Positions 28,710 through 37,187 of a stretch of DNA of 64,000 bases are shown piece by piece (positions within the stretch are counted from its first letter, which is position 1; every line of letters starts with the position of its first letter). This stretch comes from a virus. The DNA is taken from positions 27,895-91,894 of IMG/VR virus record IMGVR_UViG_3300030737_000007; one strand, given 5' to 3'. Made by a program: the position numbers and the translations under genes. The notes below the pieces were generated by a model. It saw nothing but the letters and a program-made list of their open reading frames with translations, searched no databases and was not told the DNA's origin.

Positions 28710-28900
28710 GTGAAGTATACGTATTAGTGAAGCAGGTTCCTGGTCGCCCGAACGGTGAGGTGACCTTGCATGGTGCAACAAGCGACGAGATAGTGTCTGA
28801 TACTTGGTCGGCGGCGGGTCCTGATAATGTGTCTTTTCTGGTCGATACCGATTACGCGCCCGGATTTGATCCCTGCCAGTGGGAAGAGGTGGAAGAGTGA
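28706..28900 (+). CDS. Hypothetical small acidic protein
   Basis: 64 residues, MSEVYVLVKQVPGRPNGEVTLHGATSDEI..; ATGA and GTGA overlaps on both sides. Beta-rich start, acidic end. Confidence 0.6.
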   Translation: MSEVYVLVKQVPGRPNGEVTLHGATSDEIVSDTWSAAGPDNVSFLVDTDYAPGFDPCQWEEVEE

Positions 28901-29097
28901 GCACAATCCTGCGTAATGCAGTTCGGTGTAAGAAGTGTCTAGCCGTGCTAGAGTCTAAGCACCGGCATGACTTCGTCCAGTGCCCCTGCGGCGTATTCGT
29001 AGATGGCGGGCGCGACTACCTGCGCGGCGGCTGGCCCGGCGGCGAGTACGAAGACTGGGTCGAGGAGTTGCACGAGTTCGCCAATGACGAAGTTTAG
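28897..29097 (+). CDS. Zinc-ribbon phage protein
   Basis: 66 residues. AVRCKKCLAVLESKHRHDFVQCPCGVFVDGGRDYLR matches a very common phage zinc ribbon of unknown function (CxxC...l.s..RHDf..C.Cg...vDGG..YlR). GTG start in GTGA overlap. Confidence 0.75.
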   Translation: MSTILRNAVRCKKCLAVLESKHRHDFVQCPCGVFVDGGRDYLRGGWPGGEYEDWVEELHEFANDEV

Positions 29098-29099
29098 CT

Positions 29100-29114
29100 T
29101 TCCATTATCTGGAA
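29100..29114 (-). repeat. Motif A exact copy upstream of the replication-initiator-like gene
   Basis: Exact motif in the 30-bp gap before GTG 29128. Confidence 0.92.
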
Positions 29115-29127
29115 TTTAGGGGTAGCC

Positions 29128-30255
29128 GTGCCGAAAAGAGTCGTGGATGGGGACGCTGTATGGCGCTCCAAGAAGCTGAAACTGATGCACCCGCAGTTCC
29201 GGGCCGAGTACGCCAACCTGGTCCCGCTCGCGGAGGCTAACGGAGTGTTTGAAGTGGACGCGGACAGGATCTGGTCGGATGTCTACTCATACAACCGCGA
29301 CGAAATCTCGGTCGAAACGGTCGAAGAAATCCTCGCTAACCTAGAAGAAGTCGGTCTCCTGCGTGTCTGGGAAGAGGATCGCAAGGTCTGGGGGTATTGG
29401 GAAGGTATCCACAAGTCTGGTCGGCTGCCAAAAGCCTCGGAACTGTCGAAATATAAGAACTTACCTCCGAACCCACCGCCGGAAAAGAGTATCAGCGGAG
29501 ACTCAGCGGAGACCTCGCTGACCCTCGGCCCTAGGTTTGGTATTGGTTTGGATAGGATTGGTAATGGTTTAGATGCGGAACCGCAAGACCAAAATGAAAC
29601 AATTTCTGAAGACGAGGACACGGACATGAAGCTCAAGAAAGAAATTCAGGTAGTGTGCATGAGGTACGGAGCCAACGCCGGGGGGTTCAACGAGACCTGG
29701 GAACAGATGTCCGCTTTGGAGCAGGCCCATTCTCGCGGAGCAGTTGTCCGCAGCTTTACCGAGTTCCTGGACGAGAACCAAGGGGATGACTTCCCCCGGG
29801 GGGCTGTTTCTGCGTACCTGAGGGGCGCTGCGAGGCGTTTGTCCTCTGGAACGTCCTCAGCATCGGTCGCGGCCAAGGACCCGCAGGTGAAGGCACTGGA
29901 GGCCGAATTGATCTACTTGTCCGACGATCGGGTAACCTTTCAGGCCGGGCACAAGATCGTTCTGGAGGAATTGCTTCGGGAACATAGCCCCGAGGAGGTT
30001 ATCTCAGCTTTCAAGACGTTCATTGAGAACAAAGACCTGAATGACCCTAAGGTGCTGAACTTCGCTGCCAAGAACTTCGTGGACGCTGCAAACGGTCTGA
30101 TACTCTCTGCGCGCCGCCGCAACCAAGAACGGGATCGCGACTCCGCCGCCCGAGAATCAGCTAAGCTCCGCCTCCAAGAAGAAGCAGAAGCCGAGCGGGC
30201 CGCCGCGGAAGTCGCCAAGCAGGCTGAGGAAGCGTTGTTCGATCCCCTCGCGTAA
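29128..30255 (+). CDS. Replication initiator-like protein (winged-helix N-terminus)
   Basis: 375 residues from GTG 29128. The N-terminal part (VWRSKKLKLMHPQFRAEYANLVPLAEANGVFEVDADRIWSDVY...LANLEEVGLLRVW) matches the winged-helix start of phage replication-organiser or DnaD-like proteins. The C-terminal half has several long helices, ending in a coiled coil. It lies upstream of the primase-helicase gene and probably loads it or binds the origin. Exact family uncertain. Confidence 0.6.
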   Translation: MPKRVVDGDAVWRSKKLKLMHPQFRAEYANLVPLAEANGVFEVDADRIWSDVYSYNRDEISVETVEEILANLEEVGLLRVWEEDRKVWGYWEGIHKSGRLPKASELSKYKNLPPNPPPEKSISGDSAETSLTLGPRFGIGLDRIGNGLDAEPQDQNETISEDEDTDMKLKKEIQVVCMRYGANAGGFNETWEQMSALEQAHSRGAVVRSFTEFLDENQGDDFPRGAVSAYLRGAARRLSSGTSSASVAAKDPQVKALEAELIYLSDDRVTFQAGHKIVLEELLREHSPEEVISAFKTFIENKDLNDPKVLNFAAKNFVDAANGLILSARRRNQERDRDSAARESAKLRLQEEAEAERAAAEVAKQAEEALFDPLA

Positions 30256-30262
30256 CACCTAT

Positions 30263-30291
30263 TTGCGTGACACCTGAAAGTGTGGTACACT
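30263..30291 (+). promoter_or_regulatory. Promoter with GTGGTA -10, motif A just after
   Basis: TTGCGT (30263-30268), 17-bp spacer, TACACT (30286-30291). The motif A copy starts 3 bp later and covers the transcription start. Confidence 0.65.
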
Positions 30292-30293
30292 CC

Positions 30294-30308
30294 GTCCAGA
30301 TAATGGAA
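30294..30308 (+). repeat. Motif A copy on a transcription start and start codon
   Basis: GTCCAGATAATGGAA at about -4 to +11. Its ATG (30303) is a possible start of the next gene. Confidence 0.88.
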
Positions 30309-30485
30309 AACCGAAAGGCCCCGATGAAAATTCAGTATGTTGAACCAATCCACGACCTGGCGACCCCGCGCAAGTGCTCGGTCTGCCTTGAACCTGCCAC
30401 TAGCTTCGGGTTTACCGCCAACCATCGTGGCGCGGTCAACCCTTCCTCGAAGACACCACTCTGCCCGGCCCACTCGGAACTCTAA
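30303..30485 (+). CDS. Small zinc-binding-like protein
   Basis: 60 residues from ATG 30303, or 53 from ATG 30324, which lies after GAAAGGCCCCG. CSVCLEP...CPAH could bind zinc. TAATG to the next gene. Confidence 0.55.
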   Translation: MENRKAPMKIQYVEPIHDLATPRKCSVCLEPATSFGFTANHRGAVNPSSKTPLCPAHSEL

Positions 30486-30679
30486 TGGAAAACACATGGG
30501 GTAAAACAGCCTACTTAGGCCCGCGGGTAGATCAGAAGGTCTGGATCTACTACAAGCGGGAAGTGCTAGAAGCCGTGTACCTCGGGCACGGAAATTACTA
30601 CCTTCAGTTTGCGCAGCGCGGCGTAGCGTTCGAGGGCCGCTGGATGCCCCGAGAGATACCAGCACCACCAGTGGAGTAG
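30485..30679 (+). CDS. Hypothetical small protein
   Basis: 64 residues, MENTWGKTAYLGPRVDQKVWIYYKREVLEAVYLGHGNYYLQF.., rich in Tyr and Trp, a probable small beta barrel. Start in TAATG overlap. Confidence 0.6.
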   Translation: MENTWGKTAYLGPRVDQKVWIYYKREVLEAVYLGHGNYYLQFAQRGVAFEGRWMPREIPAPPVE

Positions 30680-30681
30680 CC

Positions 30682-30996
30682 TTGACCATCACAGAGTTCA
30701 GAGACAAGCACCAGTCCACGATGGAAGAGAGTACCTGGATAGCCGGGTGCTATCTCGAAGAAGTAGAAGGACTTAGGTTCGGGATCGACTTCGTAACCGG
30801 GGATGCTCTGGAATTGGCCGCCTCCGCGCTGACCCGGACAATGACCAACAAATTCCGGGACGAGCAGGCGAACAAAGCTATTCTGGCTGACGTGCAATCC
30901 GAAATGCTGGCGCTATCCGCGCCGAAGCCGAACAGATTTGAAGATGATGACTGGGAAGAGCGCTGGCCGCACGGAGACGAGACTGACGATGTCTGA
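30682..30996 (+). CDS. Hypothetical protein before primase-helicase
   Basis: TTG start at 30682, 104 residues. Helical with an acidic end (DDDWEERWPHGDETDDV). Overlaps the primase-helicase start by 8 nt. Confidence 0.55.
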   Translation: MTITEFRDKHQSTMEESTWIAGCYLEEVEGLRFGIDFVTGDALELAASALTRTMTNKFRDEQANKAILADVQSEMLALSAPKPNRFEDDDWEERWPHGDETDDV

Positions 30997-32857
30997 TGAC
31001 CTTGATGCAATTAAGGGGAACCCCGCGGTAATTCGGGTGTACAACTCAATTCTCAAATTGAGATCTTTGGGCGGGGGAAAGTATCAGGGACTTTGCCCGC
31101 TACCAGGACATAGCGAGAAGTCCCCGTCCTTTACCGTTTACCCCGACATGCGCGCGCACTGCTTCGGATGCAACCAGGATTTCAACATATTTACGCTGTT
31201 GCAGGCCGTCGAGGGTATTGATTTCAAGCAGGCTCTGGAGAAGGTGAAGAAAGAGATTGGCGGGTGGGAAGAGGCCAAGGAGACTACCGAACGGGCTTTC
31301 AAGCCGATCGCCCCGACCAAAGTGTTTAAGACAATACCGCTCAGTAACTTTCAGAAGCTAGAGGAGGCTTTGGAGTATAGTGTTCCTGCTCGGGAATGGC
31401 TACTCAAGGAGCGTGGCCTAATCTACGAGGCAGTAAAGCGACTCCACGTTGGGTTTGTCCAGTCCATAGGCAATTTGGCTGGACAAGACGGGGCGGACAT
31501 CGCCGATAAGGGTTGGATCGCCTTTCCGTGTATCGAGGGTGACAAGGTAATCTCAATCAAATACCGTTCCATTATTCGGAAAAAGCCGGGTGGATTCGCA
31601 CGCCAGCCGGGAATGGCGACCGCTCTCTGGAACTCCGAGACGATCGATGTATTCGAACCTGTCTACCTGACGGAAGGCGAGTTCGACTCCGCCGCGCTAG
31701 AGGCTGCGGGATTCCATGCGGTCAGCGTCCCCTCTGCCGGGGTGAAACTAACCCCAGAGCAGAAGGACCAACTGATGAAGGCGGCGTACGTAGTGCTGTC
31801 CGGAGACAACGACCCCACTGGCTCGGGGTACATGAAGAAGCTTTGGGGTGAGCTGAATGAGCGGTGCTACCTACTAACATGGCCGGACGGCTGCAAGGAT
31901 GCGAACCAGGCGCTGAAGGAGAACTGCAAGGGTGACATAGATAAGTTCCGCGAAATGGTAGACAGTCTCACGTCTAAAGCGAAATCAACCCCGGTCCCAG
32001 ATGTCTACGCTATTCAGGAAATCATGAAGAATAGCGAGGATACCAGCCTTGCCGACCGGGCTGATCGCCTGCGGTTCCCGTGGTCCAACGTGGATAAGAT
32101 GACCATCCTGTTACCCGGGTCCGTGCTGGGGCTCACCTCGACGAACACGTCTATGGGTAAGACCCCCTTCGCGATCCAAGGAACTTTATTTGGGGCTAGG
32201 AAATATCAGGAAGTTGTGGTAAACTGGCAGTGCGAATTAAGTCCAGCGGAAATTTCAGTGATCGTAGCGGCACAGGTGCTCCACAAGAACCGTAATTTCC
32301 TGGGCAAAGAAGACTTGAAACAAGCAGCAGAGCAACTCGACGGAGTAGCCTACTACGTCGGTAATAACCCAGTCATCACGAACATCATGGAAGTGCTTGA
32401 TATCATGGAGGCCGCAATACGTCGCTTAGGGGCCACGGTCGCAGTGCTTGATAATCTGCATTTTTATACAACAGGCATCGACGACGAGAACCGAGTCCAG
32501 ACCGCGGCGATCAAGAGGATTAAGCAGATAGCAGGGACGTATGGCTGTAAATGGATTGTGGTCGGACAGCCTCGTAAGGCCTCTGCGCAGTCCAAAGGTA
32601 AAAAGACCCACATTACCGACGCCAAAGGTTCTGGGTCATTCGGCGATACATGCGACAGCTTCATGGCGATCCACCGTGAAGTCGCGAAGCGGGACGGCGA
32701 TGAAGAGTTGAGCGATATTTACGAGGACAAGGTATTAGTAGAAATGCTGAAGACGCGATCAAAGGGTACAGGTAAGTCCAGCGGGTTCTTGACCTTTTTT
32801 GGAGAGTTCGCAGAGTTTGTTCAGTTGGATACGCATCACGAGGAGGAACCGGAATAA
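30989..32857 (+). CDS. Primase-helicase, T7 gp4-like fusion
   Basis: 622 residues from ATG 30989. A CHC2-type zinc finger (CPLPGH...HCFGC, about 33-60) and a TOPRIM segment (VYLTEGEFDSAALEAAG, about 225) form the primase. The helicase has Walker A TNTSMGKTPF (about 385), Walker B AVLDNL and VVGQPRK, as in DnaB. The primase synthesises primers while the hexameric helicase unwinds. A motif B and a motif A copy lie in the gene. Confidence 0.9.
   Translation: MSDDLDAIKGNPAVIRVYNSILKLRSLGGGKYQGLCPLPGHSEKSPSFTVYPDMRAHCFGCNQDFNIFTLLQAVEGIDFKQALEKVKKEIGGWEEAKETTERAFKPIAPTKVFKTIPLSNFQKLEEALEYSVPAREWLLKERGLIYEAVKRLHVGFVQSIGNLAGQDGADIADKGWIAFPCIEGDKVISIKYRSIIRKKPGGFARQPGMATALWNSETIDVFEPVYLTEGEFDSAALEAAGFHAVSVPSAGVKLTPEQKDQLMKAAYVVLSGDNDPTGSGYMKKLWGELNERCYLLTWPDGCKDANQALKENCKGDIDKFREMVDSLTSKAKSTPVPDVYAIQEIMKNSEDTSLADRADRLRFPWSNVDKMTILLPGSVLGLTSTNTSMGKTPFAIQGTLFGARKYQEVVVNWQCELSPAEISVIVAAQVLHKNRNFLGKEDLKQAAEQLDGVAYYVGNNPVITNIMEVLDIMEAAIRRLGATVAVLDNLHFYTTGIDDENRVQTAAIKRIKQIAGTYGCKWIVVGQPRKASAQSKGKKTHITDAKGSGSFGDTCDSFMAIHREVAKRDGDEELSDIYEDKVLVEMLKTRSKGTGKSSGFLTFFGEFAEFVQLDTHHEEEPE
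31050..31064. repeat. Motif B copy in primase-helicase gene
   Basis: TTCTCAAATTGAGAT, one mismatch, near codon 20. Confidence 0.75.
31567..31581 (-). repeat. Motif A variant in primase-helicase gene
   Basis: TTCCATTATTCGGAA, read as SIIRK, about codon 193. Confidence 0.75.
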
Positions 32858-32994
32858 TGGAAACTATCACTTACGCCCTAACCTGCAAAACAGAAGAAGA
32901 CACGCAACAAGTAGGTCTTCTTATCGACTACCTTTACGAGATGGACCGGCGCGCGGCGATTTTACTCGTCGAGAAATACGGGGTGAAGTCGTGA
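32857..32994 (+). CDS. Tiny protein (45 aa)
   Basis: METITYALTCKTEEDTQQVGLLIDYLYEMD... in TAATG overlap with the helicase stop; ends in GTGA overlap with the next. The start context AATAATGGAA resembles motif A without a matching left half. Confidence 0.5.
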   Translation: METITYALTCKTEEDTQQVGLLIDYLYEMDRRAAILLVEKYGVKS

Positions 32995-33170
32995 AAGTAG
33001 TCTTCCTCGCGGTCCCGTTCATTGTGTTTTTCTTCGCCGCTTTCTATTTCGCCAGCGTCCTCCCTTCGGCGTGGTGGTCCTTCCCTGCGTCCTTCCTCTG
33101 CGCGATATTTGACTTTTTCTTCTTCATCGCGGCGTTTGGCGAACTGATGTCCAGGATTACCAACCGATGA
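32991..33170 (+). CDS. Small two-TM membrane protein
   Basis: 59 residues from GTG 32991. Two hydrophobic segments (VVFLAVPFIVFFFAAFYFASV and FPASFLCAIFDFFFFIAAFG), very Phe-rich. Holin-like in size and topology, but it lies in the replication block, so the role is open. Confidence 0.6.
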   Translation: MKVVFLAVPFIVFFFAAFYFASVLPSAWWSFPASFLCAIFDFFFFIAAFGELMSRITNR

Positions 33171-34243
33171 TCATCTCCTCCACAGACCTGAAGCGCGACC
33201 TCAAGAAACTCTCGGGCGTTCGCGCAGAGCAGTACGTCTTCGGCCCCCACGGAGTCTCCGCGCAGGACTCGGACGTGTGGGTCGTGGTCGCCTCCCCGCT
33301 ATCCGAACTCGGGAGTTTCAGTTTGCTCGGTAAGAAACTGACCCAGGTAGCGAACAGGATGTCCGGGCAAGTCGAGATCACCCGCACCGAGCAGTCTCTG
33401 GTCCTGAAGTCAGCCAAGGCGCGAATCGAGCTCGAAGTCAAAGACGCCCGCCCGCAGGCTTTCCCCAAGGCGAATGAGAACGGTCTCACCTTCACGGGTG
33501 ACGCCGCGGTCAAGTTCAAAAAGTCGCTGGCCCTGTCCGCCGCCTCAGTAGATTCCCAGAAGTCCAAGTGGTGCGGAGACGTGGTCCACTTCGAGAGCCT
33601 GGCAATGGGGATCGAGGACGAGTTCGCGCCCGGGTACCGACTGGTCGGAACCGACGAGAAGGTACTAACGGTAGTGTCCGAGCCGGGCGGGAGTTTCCCT
33701 CAGTTCTCGCACCTGCTCAGTCTGGCGGCCTGCGGGTTTGTCCAGATAATGGAAAACTCGATCACGTTCCGCGAAGCGGGCACATGCACCTTGATCCAGT
33801 CCCCCGGCCTTGACGTGTACGCCTCCAAACCCCTCAAGGTGTACCAGCCGATCGAGCGGATTTTAGCCGTCACGCCGGTCCTGAAATTCTATTTCAAACC
33901 CGAAGAGTGGTTGGCCGCATACCGGACAGTAGAGCCTCTGCTGGAAGAAGACGACGGCGCGCGCCCAGTGACTTTACATTTCTCGGACGGCGTGGTACAA
34001 TTCTCTACATCAGGAACAGGAACAAACGGTTTAGACGAGTCAGTTTATGAGCAAGTTGAACCCGACCCTCTATTTGATCCGCAAGAGATTACTTTGGTGG
34101 TGAACGCAGATCACTTGTCCGGGTTTTTGTCTAAGGTGACCGGCGAGGCTACACTAGCGTTCACGGCAATGAACAAGCCATTGAAGTACGAGTCGGGCGG
34201 GTTACAGACTCTGACGTTTCTTAGAAAGGGGAGTAAGAAATAA
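33167..34243 (+). CDS. Sliding clamp, beta (DnaN)-like
   Basis: 358 residues, close to bacterial beta (about 366). The pattern fits three clamp repeats: an N-terminal block with TDLKRDLKKLSG, a middle with MGIEDEFAPGYRLVGTDEKVLTVV, and an end with FLSKVTGEATLAFTAMNKPLKYE, matching the last clamp domain. Identity is low, so the call rests on size, layout and the clamp loader in the same genome. It would tether PolA. A motif A copy and a promoter lie within the gene. Confidence 0.65.
   Translation: MIISSTDLKRDLKKLSGVRAEQYVFGPHGVSAQDSDVWVVVASPLSELGSFSLLGKKLTQVANRMSGQVEITRTEQSLVLKSAKARIELEVKDARPQAFPKANENGLTFTGDAAVKFKKSLALSAASVDSQKSKWCGDVVHFESLAMGIEDEFAPGYRLVGTDEKVLTVVSEPGGSFPQFSHLLSLAACGFVQIMENSITFREAGTCTLIQSPGLDVYASKPLKVYQPIERILAVTPVLKFYFKPEEWLAAYRTVEPLLEEDDGARPVTLHFSDGVVQFSTSGTGTNGLDESVYEQVEPDPLFDPQEITLVVNADHLSGFLSKVTGEATLAFTAMNKPLKYESGGLQTLTFLRKGSKK
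33740..33754 (+). repeat. Motif A copy in clamp gene
   Basis: GTCCAGATAATGGAA, read as VQIMEN. Confidence 0.85.
33973..34001 (+). promoter_or_regulatory. Intragenic promoter before BCS1-like gene
   Basis: TTTACA (33973-33978), 17-bp spacer, TACAAT (33996-34001) preceded by GTGG, inside the clamp gene. Would add expression of the AAA ATPase gene. Confidence 0.5.
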
Positions 34244-35493
34244 TGCCGATTGCCGCGCACAGCGTTTCAGAAATTTTAGGGATCGGAAGCCTTCTAACTC
34301 TTGTCGGAGGAAGTTTATTCGCGTGGGCTAAAGGGCTACCAGTTCAGGTTACTAACTTCGTGTTGAACAAGTTTACGGTTGGGGTTACGATAAGAGATAC
34401 AGATCCCTTGTTTCCGAGCGTACTTTTGTTGTCGCAAAAGCAAGAAAATATGAAAAGTTGCCGTCGGCTATTGGTTGAGTCTGAGCAGTTAAATTCAGAC
34501 GCGTGGACTGCGGCTTCCCTTAGTTTGGCCAGAAATACCAAAGGAAGGATACTGTTTACAAGGGCACCCGGTAAACACGTTTTTCGCTACAAAGATCAAT
34601 GGGTATTCTTTACTAGAATCGTAGACGATAAGAAGACGGGGATCGGGCGCAATGTCGAGCAAATTTTCATGAGGACGATCGGAAGAAATAGGTCGTTGTT
34701 AGAGGCCTTGTTCGCAGAAGCTAAATCCGAAGTAGATAAAACTAGATCAAACAGTCTGAATATACGCGTCTCGAACGGGGAAGGTCAGTGGTCGTACATC
34801 GCTGGATGCGGAAAGAGATCTCTGGATTCTGTGGTTCTTAGGGGCGAATTTCTAGAGAAAATAAAGAGAGATATAGAGGTTTTTATCGCCAATGAAGATT
34901 TTTATCGGTCCACTGGGACTCCCTACCACCGTGGATATCTGCTAGAAGGACCTCCCGGTAGCGGCAAGTCTTCCTTAGTTCAGGCACTAGCTACTCACTT
35001 CGACAAGAGCCTGTTTGTCCTGTGCCTAAATGAAATACACAGTGATGCGAAGTTACGACAATTAGTGGGCGCTGTTCCTGAAGATAGTTTTCTGCTGATC
35101 GAAGATGTGGACGCTTCTGCTTCTACGGTTTCACGCAAAAAAGATGATAGTTCGGAAGACAACGAAGACAGGATATTCACCAGGGGGCCGTCGTTAGCTG
35201 GGTTCTTGAACGTTTTAGACGGAATTTTTGCCAAGAATAAGTTGCTCGTGTTTATGACGACGAACTACCCAGACCAACTCGACGCGGCCCTCGTCCGCCC
35301 AGGAAGAATTGACATGCGTATTCGGCTTGATAACGCCGTTCCAGAGCAGGCGGCGCGGTTGTATCAAAAATTCTTTCCGACTGCTTCCATCGGAGAAGCA
35401 AATGTTTTTGCAGAACAAACAGAAGGTAATAACGTTTCGATGGCGTCACTTCAAGAACAACTCATCAAAAAAGTTCTCGGAGGTGTAGTGTAG
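34243..35493 (+). CDS. BCS1-like AAA ATPase with N-terminal membrane segment
   Basis: 416 residues. N-terminus LGIGSLLTLVGGSLFAWAKGL is a likely TM helix. A BCS1-type N-domain follows, then the AAA core: GYLLEGPPGSGKSSLVQALA (about 225), Walker B SFLLIEDVDA, a Ser/Asp-rich insert, FMTTNYPDQLDAALVRPGRIDMRI (sensor and arginine finger). BCS1 translocates folded proteins across mitochondrial inner membranes; prokaryotic and phage relatives are poorly known. GC looks lower than neighbours, suggesting separate origin. Confidence 0.82.
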   Translation: MPIAAHSVSEILGIGSLLTLVGGSLFAWAKGLPVQVTNFVLNKFTVGVTIRDTDPLFPSVLLLSQKQENMKSCRRLLVESEQLNSDAWTAASLSLARNTKGRILFTRAPGKHVFRYKDQWVFFTRIVDDKKTGIGRNVEQIFMRTIGRNRSLLEALFAEAKSEVDKTRSNSLNIRVSNGEGQWSYIAGCGKRSLDSVVLRGEFLEKIKRDIEVFIANEDFYRSTGTPYHRGYLLEGPPGSGKSSLVQALATHFDKSLFVLCLNEIHSDAKLRQLVGAVPEDSFLLIEDVDASASTVSRKKDDSSEDNEDRIFTRGPSLAGFLNVLDGIFAKNKLLVFMTTNYPDQLDAALVRPGRIDMRIRLDNAVPEQAARLYQKFFPTASIGEANVFAEQTEGNNVSMASLQEQLIKKVLGGVV

Positions 35494-36131
35494 TGGCTAT
35501 ACGCGAAGAAATCGACGACCTCCTAGAGCAGATCAACTCCCACCAGATCCGGCTATCCCACAGCTACGCCCGGCTCGGGGGTATGCTCTCCGAGGTAGAG
35601 AAGTCCAAAGAGTGGGTGAACTGGGGCTTCGAGAGTTTCCCGCGCTACATGGCGTACGTGGGGGAGAAAATTGACCGGCGGAAGTCCCAGATGTACGCGG
35701 TGCTGTCCGTCGCAACCGACCTGCTGCCGTACCTGACCGAAGAGAAACTGGAAGCGATCGGGATCACCAAGGCACACGAGCTCCGGCGGTTTGTGAACAC
35801 CTCGGGGCTGCGACCAGACGTGTTGCTACACGGAGGCGATGTCCAGCTAATGGAATTCGCCGCGGACCCCAAGGTAACGGCGGCCCAGCTCAGGGTGGAA
35901 GTGAACAAACTACTCCACCAGGATGAAGACCCCCAAGGTCTCTGGTACGACCTCAAGGGCTGCTACTTCACGGTAGAAGAGAAGAAGACATGGGAGCGGG
36001 CGGTCGAGCTGGGCAAGCAGATGGCCGAGGTAGCAAGCAGTACCTCGGAACACGGACAACTCAAGGCTGCGCTGCTGCTGATGGCGCAGGAAGTAATTGG
36101 AAGCTGGGAACCGGAGATGATAAGCGCATGA
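35493..36131 (+). CDS. Unknown helical protein with DUF3102-like pattern
   Basis: 212 residues from GTG 35493. LSHSYARLGGMLSEVEKSKEWVNWGFESFPRYMAYVGEKIDRRKSQMYAVLSV has the W..WG..SF..Y pattern of small phage regulator or DUF3102-type proteins, similar in layout to the 8744 product. Remainder is helical. A motif A variant lies inside. Regulatory role possible. Confidence 0.45.
   Translation: MAIREEIDDLLEQINSHQIRLSHSYARLGGMLSEVEKSKEWVNWGFESFPRYMAYVGEKIDRRKSQMYAVLSVATDLLPYLTEEKLEAIGITKAHELRRFVNTSGLRPDVLLHGGDVQLMEFAADPKVTAAQLRVEVNKLLHQDEDPQGLWYDLKGCYFTVEEKKTWERAVELGKQMAEVASSTSEHGQLKAALLLMAQEVIGSWEPEMISA
35841..35855 (+). repeat. Motif A variant in the 35493 gene
   Basis: GTCCAGCTAATGGAA, read as VQLMEF. 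Two differences from the exact 15-mer. Confidence 0.7.
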
Positions 36132-36319
36132 ACGGCTGGATCAGCGTAGAAGATCAATTACCAAAATTTTGCGAAGATGTCATCATCTCTAACGGTAAAA
36201 AGACGTTCGTCGCTCAGTTACACCACTTTGGTAGCCATCAACCTGAGTTCAGTCTGGACGGAATGTACCCGTGTTCGGGATTCACCCACTGGCAACCGCT
36301 TCCCGAGCCGCACAAATGA
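36128..36319 (+). CDS. DUF551 protein
   Basis: 63 residues: GWISVEDQLPKFCEDVIISNG...FTHWQPLPEP, the complete short DUF551 pattern. ATGA overlap at both ends. Function of DUF551 unknown. Confidence 0.75.
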   Translation: MNGWISVEDQLPKFCEDVIISNGKKTFVAQLHHFGSHQPEFSLDGMYPCSGFTHWQPLPEPHK

Positions 36320-36711
36320 GTTACGGGTGGGCAGAATTTGACGAAGCAGCAGACGAAGCGGGATCCAAGATAGTCCGGGTAGAACTGGGCGCGAACGGCC
36401 TCCCGATCCGGATCTTCCGCAAAGACCACGAGTACCTTCAGTGTCCGGAACAGTGGCTGGGGATCATGACCAAGAAGGAAGCGGTCGGGAGTATTCGCCG
36501 CCAGGTGTTTGACCGCTGCGACGGGAAATGCGAGCAGTGCGAGCGGTATATTACGTGGGAGAGTTTTGAATTGCATGAGAAAGTTTTCAAGGGTAAAGGC
36601 GGCGAGGTCTCACTGGAGAACTCCGTCGCACTCTGTAATCACTGCCATCAGTCCGGCCCCAACGCAGCACACCGAGACAGACGCTGGCAATCGGCGAAGC
36701 TGAGGAACTAA
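36316..36711 (+). CDS. HNH nuclease-like protein
   Basis: 131 residues from ATG 36316. RRQVFDRCDGKCEQCERYITWESFELHEKVFKGKGGEVSLENSVALCNHCHQSG matches the HNH layout (CxxC..., H.., N..., C..CH). The first His is in ELHEK rather than DH. Coupled to the sigma gene by TAATG. Confidence 0.72.
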   Translation: MSYGWAEFDEAADEAGSKIVRVELGANGLPIRIFRKDHEYLQCPEQWLGIMTKKEAVGSIRRQVFDRCDGKCEQCERYITWESFELHEKVFKGKGGEVSLENSVALCNHCHQSGPNAAHRDRRWQSAKLRN

Positions 36712-37187
36712 TGAACCTGGAAGATTTCAAACCCACGATCGCCGGTATTCTGGTCAAGCTGAAGGTACCCTCGGCCCAGAAAGAAGACATGGCCCAAGAG
36801 TGCTACATAGAGCTCCTTGAAAAACAGGAACTGGTGGCCGCCGCAGACTTCCCATACAGCTACGCAGAGTCGCTGTGCAAGAACCGGATCTTCGACATCT
36901 GGCGCGCGCAGGAGCGGAAGATACCTACCGAGAGCCTGAGCGATCCCCGTGTTTTACACAAGGCCGCCAAGGTGCCGATTTACGAGCAGTTCGGGGTATC
37001 GGACGAGAGTATGCAGGAGGCGCTCAGCACCCTGTCCGAGGACGAGCGCGCCGTGGTGGACCGGCTATACGTCCAAGGGTACTCCAGGTTCGAGACGGCG
37101 GCGGTGCTGAACATTCATCTGAACACAGTAGACAATCGGGTCAAGTCAGCGGTAGTGAAATTGAAGATGTATTTCGGGGTTGCGTAA
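36711..37187 (+). CDS. ECF-type sigma factor
   Basis: 158 residues. Region 2 (KEDMAQECYIELLEK.....SYAESLCKNRIFDIWRAQERK, about 24-75) and region 4 (MQEALSTLSEDERAVVDRLYVQGYSRFETAAVLNIHLNTVDNRVKSAVVKLK, about 102-155) are both present, separated by a short linker, so this is a sigma70-ECF-like protein. It would redirect host RNA polymerase, perhaps to late genes. TAATG overlaps on both ends. Confidence 0.8.
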   Translation: MNLEDFKPTIAGILVKLKVPSAQKEDMAQECYIELLEKQELVAAADFPYSYAESLCKNRIFDIWRAQERKIPTESLSDPRVLHKAAKVPIYEQFGVSDESMQEALSTLSEDERAVVDRLYVQGYSRFETAAVLNIHLNTVDNRVKSAVVKLKMYFGVA

